Positions 31,002 to 38,326 of a stretch of DNA of 38,326 bases are shown here, piece after piece (the stretch's first letter is position 1; each line of letters starts with the position of its first letter). Below the pieces are notes generated by a model, which did no database searches, was not told the origin of the DNA, and worked only from the letters and a program-made list of their open reading frames with translations. Origin of the DNA: Opitutaceae bacterium (lineage in GTDB: Bacteria; Verrucomicrobiota; Verrucomicrobiia; Opitutales; Opitutaceae); NCBI GenBank assembly GCA_018402455.1, contig JAGYIG010000033.1:1-38326 (forward strand), read 5' to 3'. Position numbers and translations under genes: made by a program.

Positions 31002-32141
31002 ATGACGACACTGGAAACCCTCGCGTTGGACGACCGGCGCTCCCGCTTGCTTGACCTCCTGCGGGGGGCGGCCTGCGCGATGGTCCTGGTGTATCACCTC
31101 AACTCCTGGGTGCCGGTGGGACTGGGACAGGCGGCGATGGAACTGTTCTTCGTGTTGTCAGGTTACCTGATTGCGAAGAGCCTGGCGAAGTCGGTGGAAC
31201 GAAAGGGATGGGTGGGGGTGAGGGAGTTTGCGGTGCGGCGGATCCACCGCCTGATGCCGGCCATGGTGGGGTTTGTGGTCGGCGCAGTGCTGCTGAACCT
31301 GTGGCTGCTGGAGGTGGATCTGGGGCAGCTGACCTGGGCCTCGGTTTCCTCGGTGTTCGGTTGGTATAATTTTTATTGGCTGAGTCAGGAGCCGGCGGTG
31401 ATTGGCTTTGGGGGGATTTGGTCGCTGAGTTTGGAGGAGCAGTTTTACGTGACCGCACTGGTGATCGTTCTGGTGGTGTGGCGGTTCTCGGCGAATCCCG
31501 TGGTTTGGCTCGGAGTGTTGGCGGTGTTGTTATTGGCGTGGGGACTGGGCTGGCGGATCGCGGCTTACACGGGGATTTATCAGCCCCCGTGGGTGCCCTA
31601 CATCGCCTACACGCCGTTGTTGCGATTCTGGGCGTTTGGTTTGGGCGTGGCGGTGGCCCTTTGGGATCGCCTGCGGCCGTATCGGGTCCCGGGAAAATCG
31701 GCCGGCACGGTGCTCGGAACGTTGGCCACGGTCGGAGTCATGGCGTGGCTGATCGATTCGGTGGCTTTTTACGACGCCAACACGTTCATGCTGCAGTGGC
31801 TGCTGGTGCCCGTGGGCGGGGCGGCGCTGATTCGATGGGCGCCCGGCATCGACGGGGTGATCACCGCCCTCATCGGGTCCGCGCAGCGTGGGCCCGTCGG
31901 GCTGCGGCGGTTGTTCCTCAACGGACTGGGCTTTTGTCGGGTATTTGGCATCGCATCCTATTCGATCTACCTGTGGCACTGTCTGGTGCTGGCGGGGTTT
32001 CGCCACGAGGGCCTGTTTGGCACCACCGAAATGTGGTGGCTGATGTTTGGGCTCAGCGTGCTGACCGGCCTGCTCTCGTGGAAGTATATCGAGCTGCGGT
32101 TTTATTCGTTTGGGACGGTGCAGCAGGAGGTGAGGCAGTAG
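31002..32141 (+). CDS. acyltransferase 3 family membrane protein (OafA/YrhL-like)
   Basis: 379 residues with about ten helices. The N-terminal LLDLLRGAACAMVLVYHLNSWVP carries the catalytic-type His of the family's R-x-x-A-x-x-x-V-x-x-x-H motif; AAMELFFVLSGYLIAKSL, FAVRRIHRLMPAMV and FGGIWSLSLEEQFYV are the expected second block. Late YSIYLWHCLVLAGF is also typical. These enzymes O-acetylate or otherwise acylate surface polysaccharides or lipids from acyl-CoA. Starts at an ATG 3 bp after the small ORF. Acceptor unknown. Confidence 0.9.
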   Translation: MTTLETLALDDRRSRLLDLLRGAACAMVLVYHLNSWVPVGLGQAAMELFFVLSGYLIAKSLAKSVERKGWVGVREFAVRRIHRLMPAMVGFVVGAVLLNLWLLEVDLGQLTWASVSSVFGWYNFYWLSQEPAVIGFGGIWSLSLEEQFYVTALVIVLVVWRFSANPVVWLGVLAVLLLAWGLGWRIAAYTGIYQPPWVPYIAYTPLLRFWAFGLGVAVALWDRLRPYRVPGKSAGTVLGTLATVGVMAWLIDSVAFYDANTFMLQWLLVPVGGAALIRWAPGIDGVITALIGSAQRGPVGLRRLFLNGLGFCRVFGIASYSIYLWHCLVLAGFRHEGLFGTTEMWWLMFGLSVLTGLLSWKYIELRFYSFGTVQQEVRQ

Positions 32142-32177
32142 CGGGGAGGGGTCGTTTGCTGCTTAGCGTCCGCGGAA

Positions 32178-32241
32178 GGGGTCAGGTCGGAAAAAATTTA
32201 CTCCGCTGCGCTGCGTAAAACTTTTTTACGACGCTGACCCC
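32178..32241. repeat. 64-nt imperfect inverted repeat, REP-like
   Basis: Ends GGGGTCAG (32178-32185) and CTGACCCC (32234-32241) are perfect inverted copies; with small bulges the arms extend inward through GTCGGAAAAAATTTAC against GTAAAACTTTTTTACGAC, leaving a loop of about 13 nt. GGGGTCAGGTC-type ends are typical of extragenic palindromes associated with RAYT/IS200-like transposases. No transposase is present in the window. It lies 36 bp after the acyltransferase stop. Confidence 0.65.
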
Positions 32242-32272
32242 GTGGGGGCTGCCGGGCTGTGCTCTTGTTTAC

Positions 32273-32301
32273 TCGCCATAGCCTTGGCGACGGCGGGCTA
32301 T
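32273..32301. repeat. interleaved short inverted repeats
   Basis: TCGCC (32273-32277) pairs with GGCGA (32286-32290), and ATAGCC (32278-32283) pairs with GGCTAT (32296-32301). The two stems interlock as an H-type pseudoknot would, or represent a mosaic spacer repeat. It lies in the same gap as the REP-like hairpin. Confidence 0.35.
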
Positions 32302-32338
32302 TTGGACCTTTGACGCGGAGCTGAGCTTCGCTTTTTAT

Positions 32339-32689
32339 CTATTCAACGCTCAGAAAACGCACGTGCGAAATCAGCCCGTCGGTGATGGTATAAACGGCGA
32401 TGGTGCGGAAGGGCGGGCCGTCGCGGCCTTCGACGAGTTCCTCGTCCACGGCATGTTGGCCCACGACCATGCGTTGCGTGACCGTGGCTCGGTTGTGGGG
32501 GAACTTGGCGAACATCGTGGCGTAGCTTTCGCGCATGGCCTCGCGCCCTTTCATGATCGCCGGAGAGCCTTCGCGGACGATTTGGACATCCTCGGCAAAA
32601 CAGGCCACGAATTCATCGATGGCCTGCCGGTTGTAGGCGTCGAGCTGGCGGGCGACGATGGCGGCGACGGGATTGGGCGGAGTAGTCAT
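32339..32689 (-). CDS. NTF2-like / SnoaL-type nuclear transport factor 2 family protein
   Basis: 116 residues. The cone fold is recognised from VARQLDAYNRQAIDEFVACFAEDVQIVREG, KGREAMRESYATMFAKFPHNRATVTQRMVVG and AVYTITDGLISHVRFL. This SnoaL/steroid-isomerase-like superfamily includes polyketide cyclases, delta-isomerases and many proteins of unknown role; no substrate can be named. It follows the PIN toxin at 13 bp on the same strand. Confidence 0.8.
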   Translation of the reverse strand: MTTPPNPVAAIVARQLDAYNRQAIDEFVACFAEDVQIVREGSPAIMKGREAMRESYATMFAKFPHNRATVTQRMVVGQHAVDEELVEGRDGPPFRTIAVYTITDGLISHVRFLSVE

Positions 32690-32702
32690 GAATGGGAGAT
32701 TT

Positions 32703-33158
32703 TCAGGCCGCTGTAATCACGTCCTGAGCCCGAAGACCGAACGACGGCGCGGCGGCGAGGATATGACGATCGTGGGAGTAGACTGCGGTGAATCCGTGCT
32801 CCGCTGCACAGGCAAGATGAAGGGCGTCGGCAGCCCGCAGAAAAAGTTTGGCGGAAGCCTTTAGGTAAGCCCTCTCGACTCGGCGATAGACGTTTTCCGT
32901 CAAGGGTAACCAGCGGTAGAATGACGCGTTGGTCGCTTCGTTGATGAACTGGCGGTGCAGGATTTGGTGGCTTCGGGCATCCACCCGCTTTTCGCGCATG
33001 GCGCGATGGAAGGCGGCCACAACTTCGGTCCGTCCGTGAACTGCGGAAACGATGTGAAAATGCTCGCCCGCGAGATCGCGGACCCTGTCATGCCCCGCAT
33101 CCTCCAGATAGAGGCGGACGAGGTAGCTGGAATCGAAGTAGACCGAATCAGCGGCCAT
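32703..33158 (-). CDS. PIN-domain toxin (VapC-like), second toxin-antitoxin module
   Basis: 151 residues. PIN acidic residues: Asp in VYFDSSYLVRLYLED, Glu in GRTEVVAAFHRAM, Asp in RAADALHLACAAEHG and Asp in VYSHDRHILAAAPSFG, the full set expected for an active VapC-like RNase. Its ATG overlaps the last 11 bases of the RHH antitoxin gene, so the two are translationally coupled. Confidence 0.85.
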   Translation of the reverse strand: MAADSVYFDSSYLVRLYLEDAGHDRVRDLAGEHFHIVSAVHGRTEVVAAFHRAMREKRVDARSHQILHRQFINEATNASFYRWLPLTENVYRRVERAYLKASAKLFLRAADALHLACAAEHGFTAVYSHDRHILAAAPSFGLRAQDVITAA

Positions 33159-33423
33159 CGCGGTCGTCGGAGATCAATTCAGTGGCGTCCCGGTCATTCG
33201 GGCCGGGGCGGAGCGCCCCTGAGTCCACAAGCTCTTTATACTCTGGAAGCAGTTCGCGATTCGCCCAGTAGGATTTTTGCGGATGGCCGGTCGGTGTCTT
33301 CAGCTTGGTAAGCTCTTTTTCCAAAGAGGTTAAAACGATCTGCTTCAGGCTGGTGCCCTGCTCCACGGCGTGGATCTTGGCCCGCTTGTAGAGTGGATCC
33401 GGGATGTCGATCGTGGTCTTCAT
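33148..33423 (-). CDS. ribbon-helix-helix antitoxin
   Basis: 91 residues from the ATG at 33423; the longer open frame to 33546 lacks a plausible start and is unlike the family. The N-terminal MKTTIDIPDPLYKRAKIHAVEQGTSLKQIVLTSLEKEL is a ribbon-helix-helix DNA-binding domain; the C-terminal part (PEYKELVDSGALRPGPNDRDATELISDDR) is the likely toxin-binding tail. Partner of the PIN toxin that overlaps it. Confidence 0.8.
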   Translation of the reverse strand: MKTTIDIPDPLYKRAKIHAVEQGTSLKQIVLTSLEKELTKLKTPTGHPQKSYWANRELLPEYKELVDSGALRPGPNDRDATELISDDRDGR

Positions 33424-33525
33424 GGAGACATCGATACGGGGATATGGTTTCCCGTCAATATGGGAGCGATGGGTGGATATGAAACGATTGGCTGAGAGAG
33501 TCTCAGGTCGTTCCAAGGGGGCAGT

Positions 33526-33540
33526 CGGGCGTGAAGCCCG
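33526..33540. other. spacer hairpin upstream of the second antitoxin
   Basis: CGGGC-gtgaa-GCCCG, 5-bp stem, flanked by GGGGGC and CCCC tracts that could extend it with mismatches. The 183-bp gap 33424-33606 holds nothing else I can assign. The GAAGCCCG core resembles part of repeats A and B. Confidence 0.3.
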
Positions 33541-33606
33541 CCCCATGTAGTCTTCGGTAGTGCCGTGCTTAAGTCGGCGCCGCGGCAGAGGAGGGCGGCT
33601 GTTGAA

Positions 33607-36600
33607 TCAGTTTTCGATAAATGATTCGGCGGCGGTGAAGGGTTCTTCGGTCAGGAGTTCTTCAACGGCGTAGAACCCCTCTTTGGCTTTCACTTCAGCG
33701 CGCACCCGGGCGACGGTCTCGGGTCGGACCGGGGCCGAAAACCCCCAGTGGAACGCGCTGCGAATGTAGGTCAGCACGGCCGCAATTTCCTCGTCGTCGA
33801 AGATGTGCTCGAAACCGGTCATGGGCGGCACGCCGTTGGCCGGGTCGTAAACCCGGTCACCCACTTCGATGCGTCCGGTGATGCCTTTGAGCACCAGTTT
33901 GATGAGGCGTTCCTCCTTGCCGAGAACCCATTGGTTGTGGGCTGCTTCGGAGGTCGCGGTGAGCGGCGGGTAGATCCCGGCGAGTCCCTCGCCATCGGGC
34001 TGGTGGCAGGTCGCGCAAGACGCTTCGCGGTGATAGACCTCGCGCCCCAACTGGTAGAGATGCAGGTCCGCGGCACTCAGGTTCAGCACCGGAGGTGCGT
34101 GGTCGACTTCGGGGGGGACGAAGCGGAAGTCTCCGGCCAGGAATCGGCTGGCCAAAGAATCGGAGGCGGGCTCAAGCGCGGCGAAGGCCGCGCCGAGTTG
34201 TTGGAATGCCGCTTCGACGCCTGGCGCCATATCGGGATCCACGGGATGTTCCAGTGCGGTGAGGAAGGCCTGAGCGCCCTCGGTGGCATCATCCAACCAG
34301 GTGGTCAGAGCGATGGCCTCCGCGCGGACGCGCGGGTGGTCGTCCTGGGCGGCGCGGAAGGTGGATCGGGCCACGTATTCAGGTGAAAGGTCGAAACGGG
34401 CGTGGCGCAGGATCCGCACGGCGGCCGCCCGCACTTCGGGTTGCTGATGAGTCAGGGCGCGCTCAAGCAGCTCGGCATCGGGCGGACCATTGCCGGCGGT
34501 GACCAGGAGCGCCTCGAGGAGGCGAGCGGCGCGGGTGGCCGCGCCTCCCGCGGTTTTCCCGGCCCACTCCCGCACCGCAGCGTTCACGGTTTTGGCGGGG
34601 TGGCTCCACAACTCCCGGCGGGAGCGAACCCGGGTTTCCTGTTCGGGCAGCGATAGGTTGTTCAACAGCGTGGCGAGGGTGGCTCCGGCGATCTCGGCCG
34701 GCTTGACCAACGGACGCTCCGTCGAAGTCACCCGAAAGATTCGACCGTGCCGGGTATCGCGGTTGGGGTCCCGGGCGGAGTGTTGCATGTGCCCCACGAG
34801 GGCGTTGTGCCAGTCCGCGATGTAGAGCGAACCATCGGGGGCGAACTCAAGATCGACCGGACGGAAATTGGGGTCAGTGGACGAAACAAGATCCTGGCGG
34901 GGTTCGCCAGTGAACCCGGAGCCGTCATCCCTGACGATGTGCTGTTTGACCCCGAGAAAACCGATGCAGTTGGCGACGAGAAAATCCCCGCTCTGGGCGG
35001 CGGGAAAGTGGCGGCCGGAGACGAAGACCGCGCCGCTGGTGGGACGCACGGTTTGCGTGGTGAACTGGCGGGTCTTGGGGTGTTGTTGACCGAGGGGAAG
35101 GCGGGAGGAGCGGGGGGTGGCCCAGTAATTTTGTCCGTCCGAAGCGTCGGCGAGAAAGGGCTGGTTCCAGTCGTCGAAGGCCAGGCCCCAGGGGTTCCAG
35201 AGGAGGGCTTGGTTGAATTTTTCCAGCCGCCAGGTGCGCGGTTCGTAGCGCCAGATATGGGCGTCCACTCCCCGCTCGGTCCCGTAGGGGGTTTCGACTT
35301 GGGAATGCAGGAAAATGCCTTCGAGCATGTAGAGGTCGCCGGTGCCACCGGTGGTGAACGCGCCGATCGCGTGGTGCGTGTCGTGGCTATCAAAACCGGT
35401 CAGCAGGATCTCGCGGTGATCGGCGACATCATCGCCGTTCGTATCCACGAGACGGAGGAGACGCGGTTGCTGGGAAACGATCACACTGCCGTCGGGTTGA
35501 ATCGCGAAACCGATGGGTAGATGGAGGCCGTCGGCGAAGGTTGTCTGGGTGTCGGCCCGGCCGTCGCCATCGGTGTCCTCGAGGATCAGGATCTTGTCGT
35601 TGGGGCGGGCGTCGCCCGGGCGGTAGTGGGGGTAGCTCGGCATGACCGCAACCCACAGGCGACCGCGGTTGTCGAAGGTGAGCTGCACGGGATTGGCGAG
35701 GTCGGGAAACATCGCTTCGCTCGCAAAAAGATTGATGGCGAACCCCTCCGGCACCTCGAATTTGGCCATGGCATCGGGCTCGGACAGGTAGGTGATGTCG
35801 CGATGGAAATTCGTTGCGACCGGGGAGAGGGGCAGGGTGGTGGCGTCATCGGCCGCGGCGGACTTGCCGCGGGCGGCGGCCCAGATGACTGGGTCGCGCA
35901 GGTCGGTCATTTGGCGGACTTTGGTGAATTCCTCCGGGTAATTGAAATCGCCAAACGGCTGCCAGCGGCGACCGAAGGCATGCACCCCGTTGGGCATCCG
36001 GTAGTCATTGTCCCAGAGCCAGTTTTTGTGGTCGATGGCCGCATGGAGTTGAGCAGAAGGCTGCCCCGCGGCCCCCAGGAGTTGCTTGCTCAAGAAAGTT
36101 CCGAAGCGCTCGTAGCCGATCGCGTTGAGATGGCAGCCGTTGATCGTGAGGTAGGCTTCGGATTCGGCGAACCAAGCCAGGGAGGGGTTGAAAGCGTCGA
36201 TCGCGCCGACTTGCTGTTCCTGCGCGACTTCCTGCAAGGCCTTGGTGTAGGCCGCGAGGTTCCGGTTTTCGGTCGTGCCGTCGGGCAGGTCGTCCGAGGC
36301 GGAGCGGTCTTCGAACGCGATGGGGCTGATCAATACGATTTGCGGTGCCTGGTCGGCGGCGTAGGCGCGGGTGCGGGTGTGGCGGATCCAGGCCCGCAGT
36401 TCGTTTTTAAAATTCGGGATGCCCGCGGGGCCGGCGAACGATTCGCTGTATCCAAAAAATCCTAACACGATGTCGGCTCCGATGATGGTCAGCCATTCAT
36501 CCGGGTAAGGGAAATGGCCCTCGCCGCGATGGGCGAGATGATCGGGATGAAAACGTTCGGCGCCCGGGAAGGCCCAGGCGGTGGGGCGACCGGCGTGGGG

Positions 36601-37842
36601 GCGGAGTCCGGCGGTGAAACCGGAACTGGCGAGGTTGCGCACGCGCAGTTGCAGGTCGGGAAAGGCACTCTGGACGGCGGCCTCGAAACCACGGTGATAT
36701 TGCAGTCGCTCGCCCAAGCCGCCGCCCACGATGGCCAGGGTGGTGCCCGGCGCGAGCGTCAGCGGGAGCGAGACCGGCGTGATCACGGGTTCGATAATCC
36801 GGGCCTGCGGGTGGTGGGGCCGGCCGCCGCCCACCTCATGGGTGGGGAAAAAATCCGCGGGATGGTGACCGGTTTTGTGGGCGTTGCTGAAACCGGAGTT
36901 GTGGGGCGCGTAATCCCCGACGGGATCGGTGCCCACCCCGCCGGGCGGAATCCGGTCCTCTTGGCCCAGGGCCCAGAGGATGCCTTGCAGGGCGAGGCGG
37001 CGCATGGCGGCATCCTTGAAGTCGTAGGGATGCCCGAGGGTGGTGGTGAAGACGCGGGCCGGGGTGTCGCCCCAGTGGTGGCGGCCGGTCCAGGCCACGG
37101 GGTTGTGGAGCGGAAAGCGGTCCAGCTTGCCCTCGGCTTCGTGATTGGAGCGCAGGGCTTTGCCGTGGAGGAGAAAGGTGGGATCGCCGGCCACGGTGTC
37201 ACCGCCGCCTTCCACGTGGTAGAGCCAAGAGTAGGCCGCAAAGGGCTCCACGCCGCGCAGGATCGGGTGATCGGTCTGCGATGACTCCAGCGTGACGTCC
37301 GTCAGCGGGATTTGGCCGTCGTCGAAGTGGCCATGATGGGTGATCCATTTTTGGCCGACGAGTTCCCGGATCAGTTCTCCCCCGCCGAAGCTGTGGATGA
37401 AGGAGGGGTCGGGTTGGCTGCCCCAGTCGGCCCACGGAGAACCGGTCTCGAAGCGGAAGGCGTGAGTCGAGGTGCGGAAGGCGACCACCGGTTTGCCGGC
37501 CGCGAGGAAGTCGAGGACGTGTTGAAACGTCGCGTCATCGGGTCGGCGAAACCGCAGGAACAGGACCATGAGGTCGGCGTCAGCCAACTCGTCGGTGCCG
37601 GTGAGGGACTCGGCCGCGTGGGGATCGACGAAGCCGTGTTCGTCAACGGAGAAGCCCACCGAAACATCGAAGTCGAAATCGCGGCGCAGGATGCGGGCGA
37701 GCATGGGCATCGACTCTTCGGACCGGTATTCCTCGTCGCCGGTGAGGAAGACGATTTTGGGGACGGTGCCGGCGGCGACGGAGGTGGGCAGGGAGGCAAG
37801 ACCCAACGCGACAAAGGCGCTGACGGGGGAAGTTAAACGCAT
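33607..37842 (-). CDS. giant secreted ThuA-SGNH-propeller-HEAT-cytochrome c fusion (PVC-type heme-binding protein)
   Basis: 1411 residues. A signal peptide ends near SVAAG. Domains in order: ThuA-like flavodoxin fold (about 27-310, KIVFLTGDEEYRSEESMPMLARIL and KPVVAFRTSTHAF); SGNH/GDSL-like hydrolase (about 365-600), in which the GDS block reads GGGLGE near 371 and block III reads GFFGYSES, while HLN of block V is kept near 569; beta-propeller of the PVC membrane-bound dehydrogenase type (about 680-1060, FEVPEGFAINLFASE, FDNRGRLWVA, LEDTDGDGRADTQTTFADGLHLPIGFA); HEAT-like helices (about 1080-1250); and a cytochrome c domain with CATCH at 1276-1280 and probable axial Met1341. This composite is characteristic of Planctomycetota and Verrucomicrobiota and probably oxidises a sugar or similar substrate in the periplasm, passing electrons to the heme; the substrate is unknown. 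Confidence 0.85.
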   Translation of the reverse strand: MRLTSPVSAFVALGLASLPTSVAAGTVPKIVFLTGDEEYRSEESMPMLARILRRDFDFDVSVGFSVDEHGFVDPHAAESLTGTDELADADLMVLFLRFRRPDDATFQHVLDFLAAGKPVVAFRTSTHAFRFETGSPWADWGSQPDPSFIHSFGGGELIRELVGQKWITHHGHFDDGQIPLTDVTLESSQTDHPILRGVEPFAAYSWLYHVEGGGDTVAGDPTFLLHGKALRSNHEAEGKLDRFPLHNPVAWTGRHHWGDTPARVFTTTLGHPYDFKDAAMRRLALQGILWALGQEDRIPPGGVGTDPVGDYAPHNSGFSNAHKTGHHPADFFPTHEVGGGRPHHPQARIIEPVITPVSLPLTLAPGTTLAIVGGGLGERLQYHRGFEAAVQSAFPDLQLRVRNLASSGFTAGLRPHAGRPTAWAFPGAERFHPDHLAHRGEGHFPYPDEWLTIIGADIVLGFFGYSESFAGPAGIPNFKNELRAWIRHTRTRAYAADQAPQIVLISPIAFEDRSASDDLPDGTTENRNLAAYTKALQEVAQEQQVGAIDAFNPSLAWFAESEAYLTINGCHLNAIGYERFGTFLSKQLLGAAGQPSAQLHAAIDHKNWLWDNDYRMPNGVHAFGRRWQPFGDFNYPEEFTKVRQMTDLRDPVIWAAARGKSAAADDATTLPLSPVATNFHRDITYLSEPDAMAKFEVPEGFAINLFASEAMFPDLANPVQLTFDNRGRLWVAVMPSYPHYRPGDARPNDKILILEDTDGDGRADTQTTFADGLHLPIGFAIQPDGSVIVSQQPRLLRLVDTNGDDVADHREILLTGFDSHDTHHAIGAFTTGGTGDLYMLEGIFLHSQVETPYGTERGVDAHIWRYEPRTWRLEKFNQALLWNPWGLAFDDWNQPFLADASDGQNYWATPRSSRLPLGQQHPKTRQFTTQTVRPTSGAVFVSGRHFPAAQSGDFLVANCIGFLGVKQHIVRDDGSGFTGEPRQDLVSSTDPNFRPVDLEFAPDGSLYIADWHNALVGHMQHSARDPNRDTRHGRIFRVTSTERPLVKPAEIAGATLATLLNNLSLPEQETRVRSRRELWSHPAKTVNAAVREWAGKTAGGAATRAARLLEALLVTAGNGPPDAELLERALTHQQPEVRAAAVRILRHARFDLSPEYVARSTFRAAQDDHPRVRAEAIALTTWLDDATEGAQAFLTALEHPVDPDMAPGVEAAFQQLGAAFAALEPASDSLASRFLAGDFRFVPPEVDHAPPVLNLSAADLHLYQLGREVYHREASCATCHQPDGEGLAGIYPPLTATSEAAHNQWVLGKEERLIKLVLKGITGRIEVGDRVYDPANGVPPMTGFEHIFDDEEIAAVLTYIRSAFHWGFSAPVRPETVARVRAEVKAKEGFYAVEELLTEEPFTAAESFIEN

Positions 37843-37864
37843 GGGGAGAGGCGCGATTGCTCGT

Positions 37865-38326
37865 TCAGGTTTCGGCGGTGGCGGCGGGTCGCAGGACGGC
37901 GATGAACTGCCACTGGGGTCGCAGGAGGCGGTGAAAGAGGGCGTTGTGACGATAAAGCTCGATGCCGACCTTGAGTTCAGCGATCTCGAGCCCGCAGGCT
38001 TTTACGAGTTCCTCAAACCGGGAGCGGTTGAAATAGCGGCGGGGGATGCTGATGTCGTAACCCCAATTGCCCACCACATCCATGAGCTGAAGCAGGGTGC
38101 GGGAGTAGCGGGAATATTCGAAATGGTCCTTGATGATGACCCATTCCGAGACCCGGGCGGCCTCGCGCAGGTTGGCGATTAAATCGCCCGGGATGTGGTG
38201 CATCACATCACAAAAAAAAGCGGCGTGGTAGGCGTGGGTGGCAGCATTGATCGTGCAGCCGTCAAATTGTTGGTATTTGGCCCAACGCGGATCCGCGGTG
38301 AGGCTCTCGGCCAGGGGATGAATATC
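37865..38326 (-). CDS. SAM-dependent methyltransferase, 3' part (runs off the window)
   Basis: The frame is open from the right edge of the window through FFCDVMHHIPGDLIANLREAARVSEWVIIKDHFEY to the stop at 37865, giving 153 codons of the C-terminal half. CDVMHHIP followed by WVIIKDHFEY is the post-motif II/III pattern of class I methyltransferases of the UbiE/Methyltransf_11-23 type, and FNRSRFEELVKACGLEIAEL is the usual C-terminal helix and strand. The SAM-binding motif I must lie beyond the window. The internal GTG at 38206 is not the start. The stop lies 22 bp upstream of the giant fusion gene's start codon, on the same strand, so they may be co-transcribed. Confidence 0.75.
   Translation of the reverse strand, partial: DIHPLAESLTADPRWAKYQQFDGCTINAATHAYHAAFFCDVMHHIPGDLIANLREAARVSEWVIIKDHFEYSRYSRTLLQLMDVVGNWGYDISIPRRYFNRSRFEELVKACGLEIAELKVGIELYRHNALFHRLLRPQWQFIAVLRPAATAET

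Noticed and set aside
32142..32338. Cut-down insertion sequence in the gap after the acyltransferase
   Set aside because: No transposase-like translation in any frame; only palindromic repeats remain, reported as REP-like.
21148..33423. Defence island or phage remnant suggested by two toxin-antitoxin modules
   Set aside because: The modules are 11 kb apart among ordinary metabolic and membrane genes; no nuclease, helicase, integrase or phage gene accompanies them.

Overview
The window reads as chromosome of a GC-rich member of the Verrucomicrobiota, most like Opitutaceae. No 16S gene is present, so this is inferred from gene content: a large ThuA/SGNH/beta-propeller/HEAT/cytochrome c fusion of the planctomycete-verrucomicrobial (PVC) type, a long PurF of the type seen in Bacteroidetes and Verrucomicrobia, a GHL6-type glycosidase beside a fucose-isomerase-like gene, an inner-membrane TMTC/PMT-like glycosyltransferase with a C-terminal TPR, and several phytanoyl-dioxygenase/AraC style accessory genes.

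Layout. 1-4.3 kb: TMEM220-like protein, a GAF/histidine kinase/receiver hybrid with eroded catalytic motifs, a spermidine-synthase-like methyltransferase and a DTW protein, with a perfect 37-nt palindrome in the divergent spacer between the last two. 4.3-8.6 kb: secreted GH13 amylase and a TonB-dependent receptor headed by a clear TPP riboswitch whose expression platform appears to mask the ribosome binding site. 8.7-16.4 kb: a DUF6172 protein and a purine block, purL facing divergently away from purF-purM; purL is broken by an in-frame stop. 16.4-20.6 kb: membrane glycosyltransferase and a secreted GH78 alpha-L-rhamnosidase broken by a one-base frameshift. 20.6-23.0 kb: a Phd/YefM-PIN toxin-antitoxin pair with palindromic operator, translationally linked to an AlkZ-related gene, then cupin and Bax-inhibitor-1 proteins. 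23.3-29.1 kb: a deoxysugar locus: GHL6 glycosidase and fucose-isomerase-like gene (also broken) in one operon, a divergent AraC regulator, a remnant of a DUF533/TerB-like gene and a phytanoyl-CoA dioxygenase. 29.4-33.4 kb: VIT-type transporter, small membrane protein, small ORF coupled to an acyltransferase, REP-like hairpins, NTF2-like protein and a second PIN toxin-RHH antitoxin pair. 33.6-38.3 kb: the 1411-residue PVC cytochrome fusion and the 3' part of a methyltransferase that runs off the window.

Functionally, the secreted GH13, GH78 and GHL6 enzymes, the isomerase and the AraC regulator suggest a polysaccharide degrader using glucans and deoxysugars (rhamnose/fucose). Thiamin or a precursor is probably imported by the riboswitch-controlled receptor. 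Three otherwise well-preserved genes (purL, GH78, isomerase) each carry one local lesion, and the lesions look like lost bases. This could be sequencing or assembly error or real decay, and is the first thing to check. I see no CRISPR array, rRNA, tRNA, phage or intact insertion sequence.
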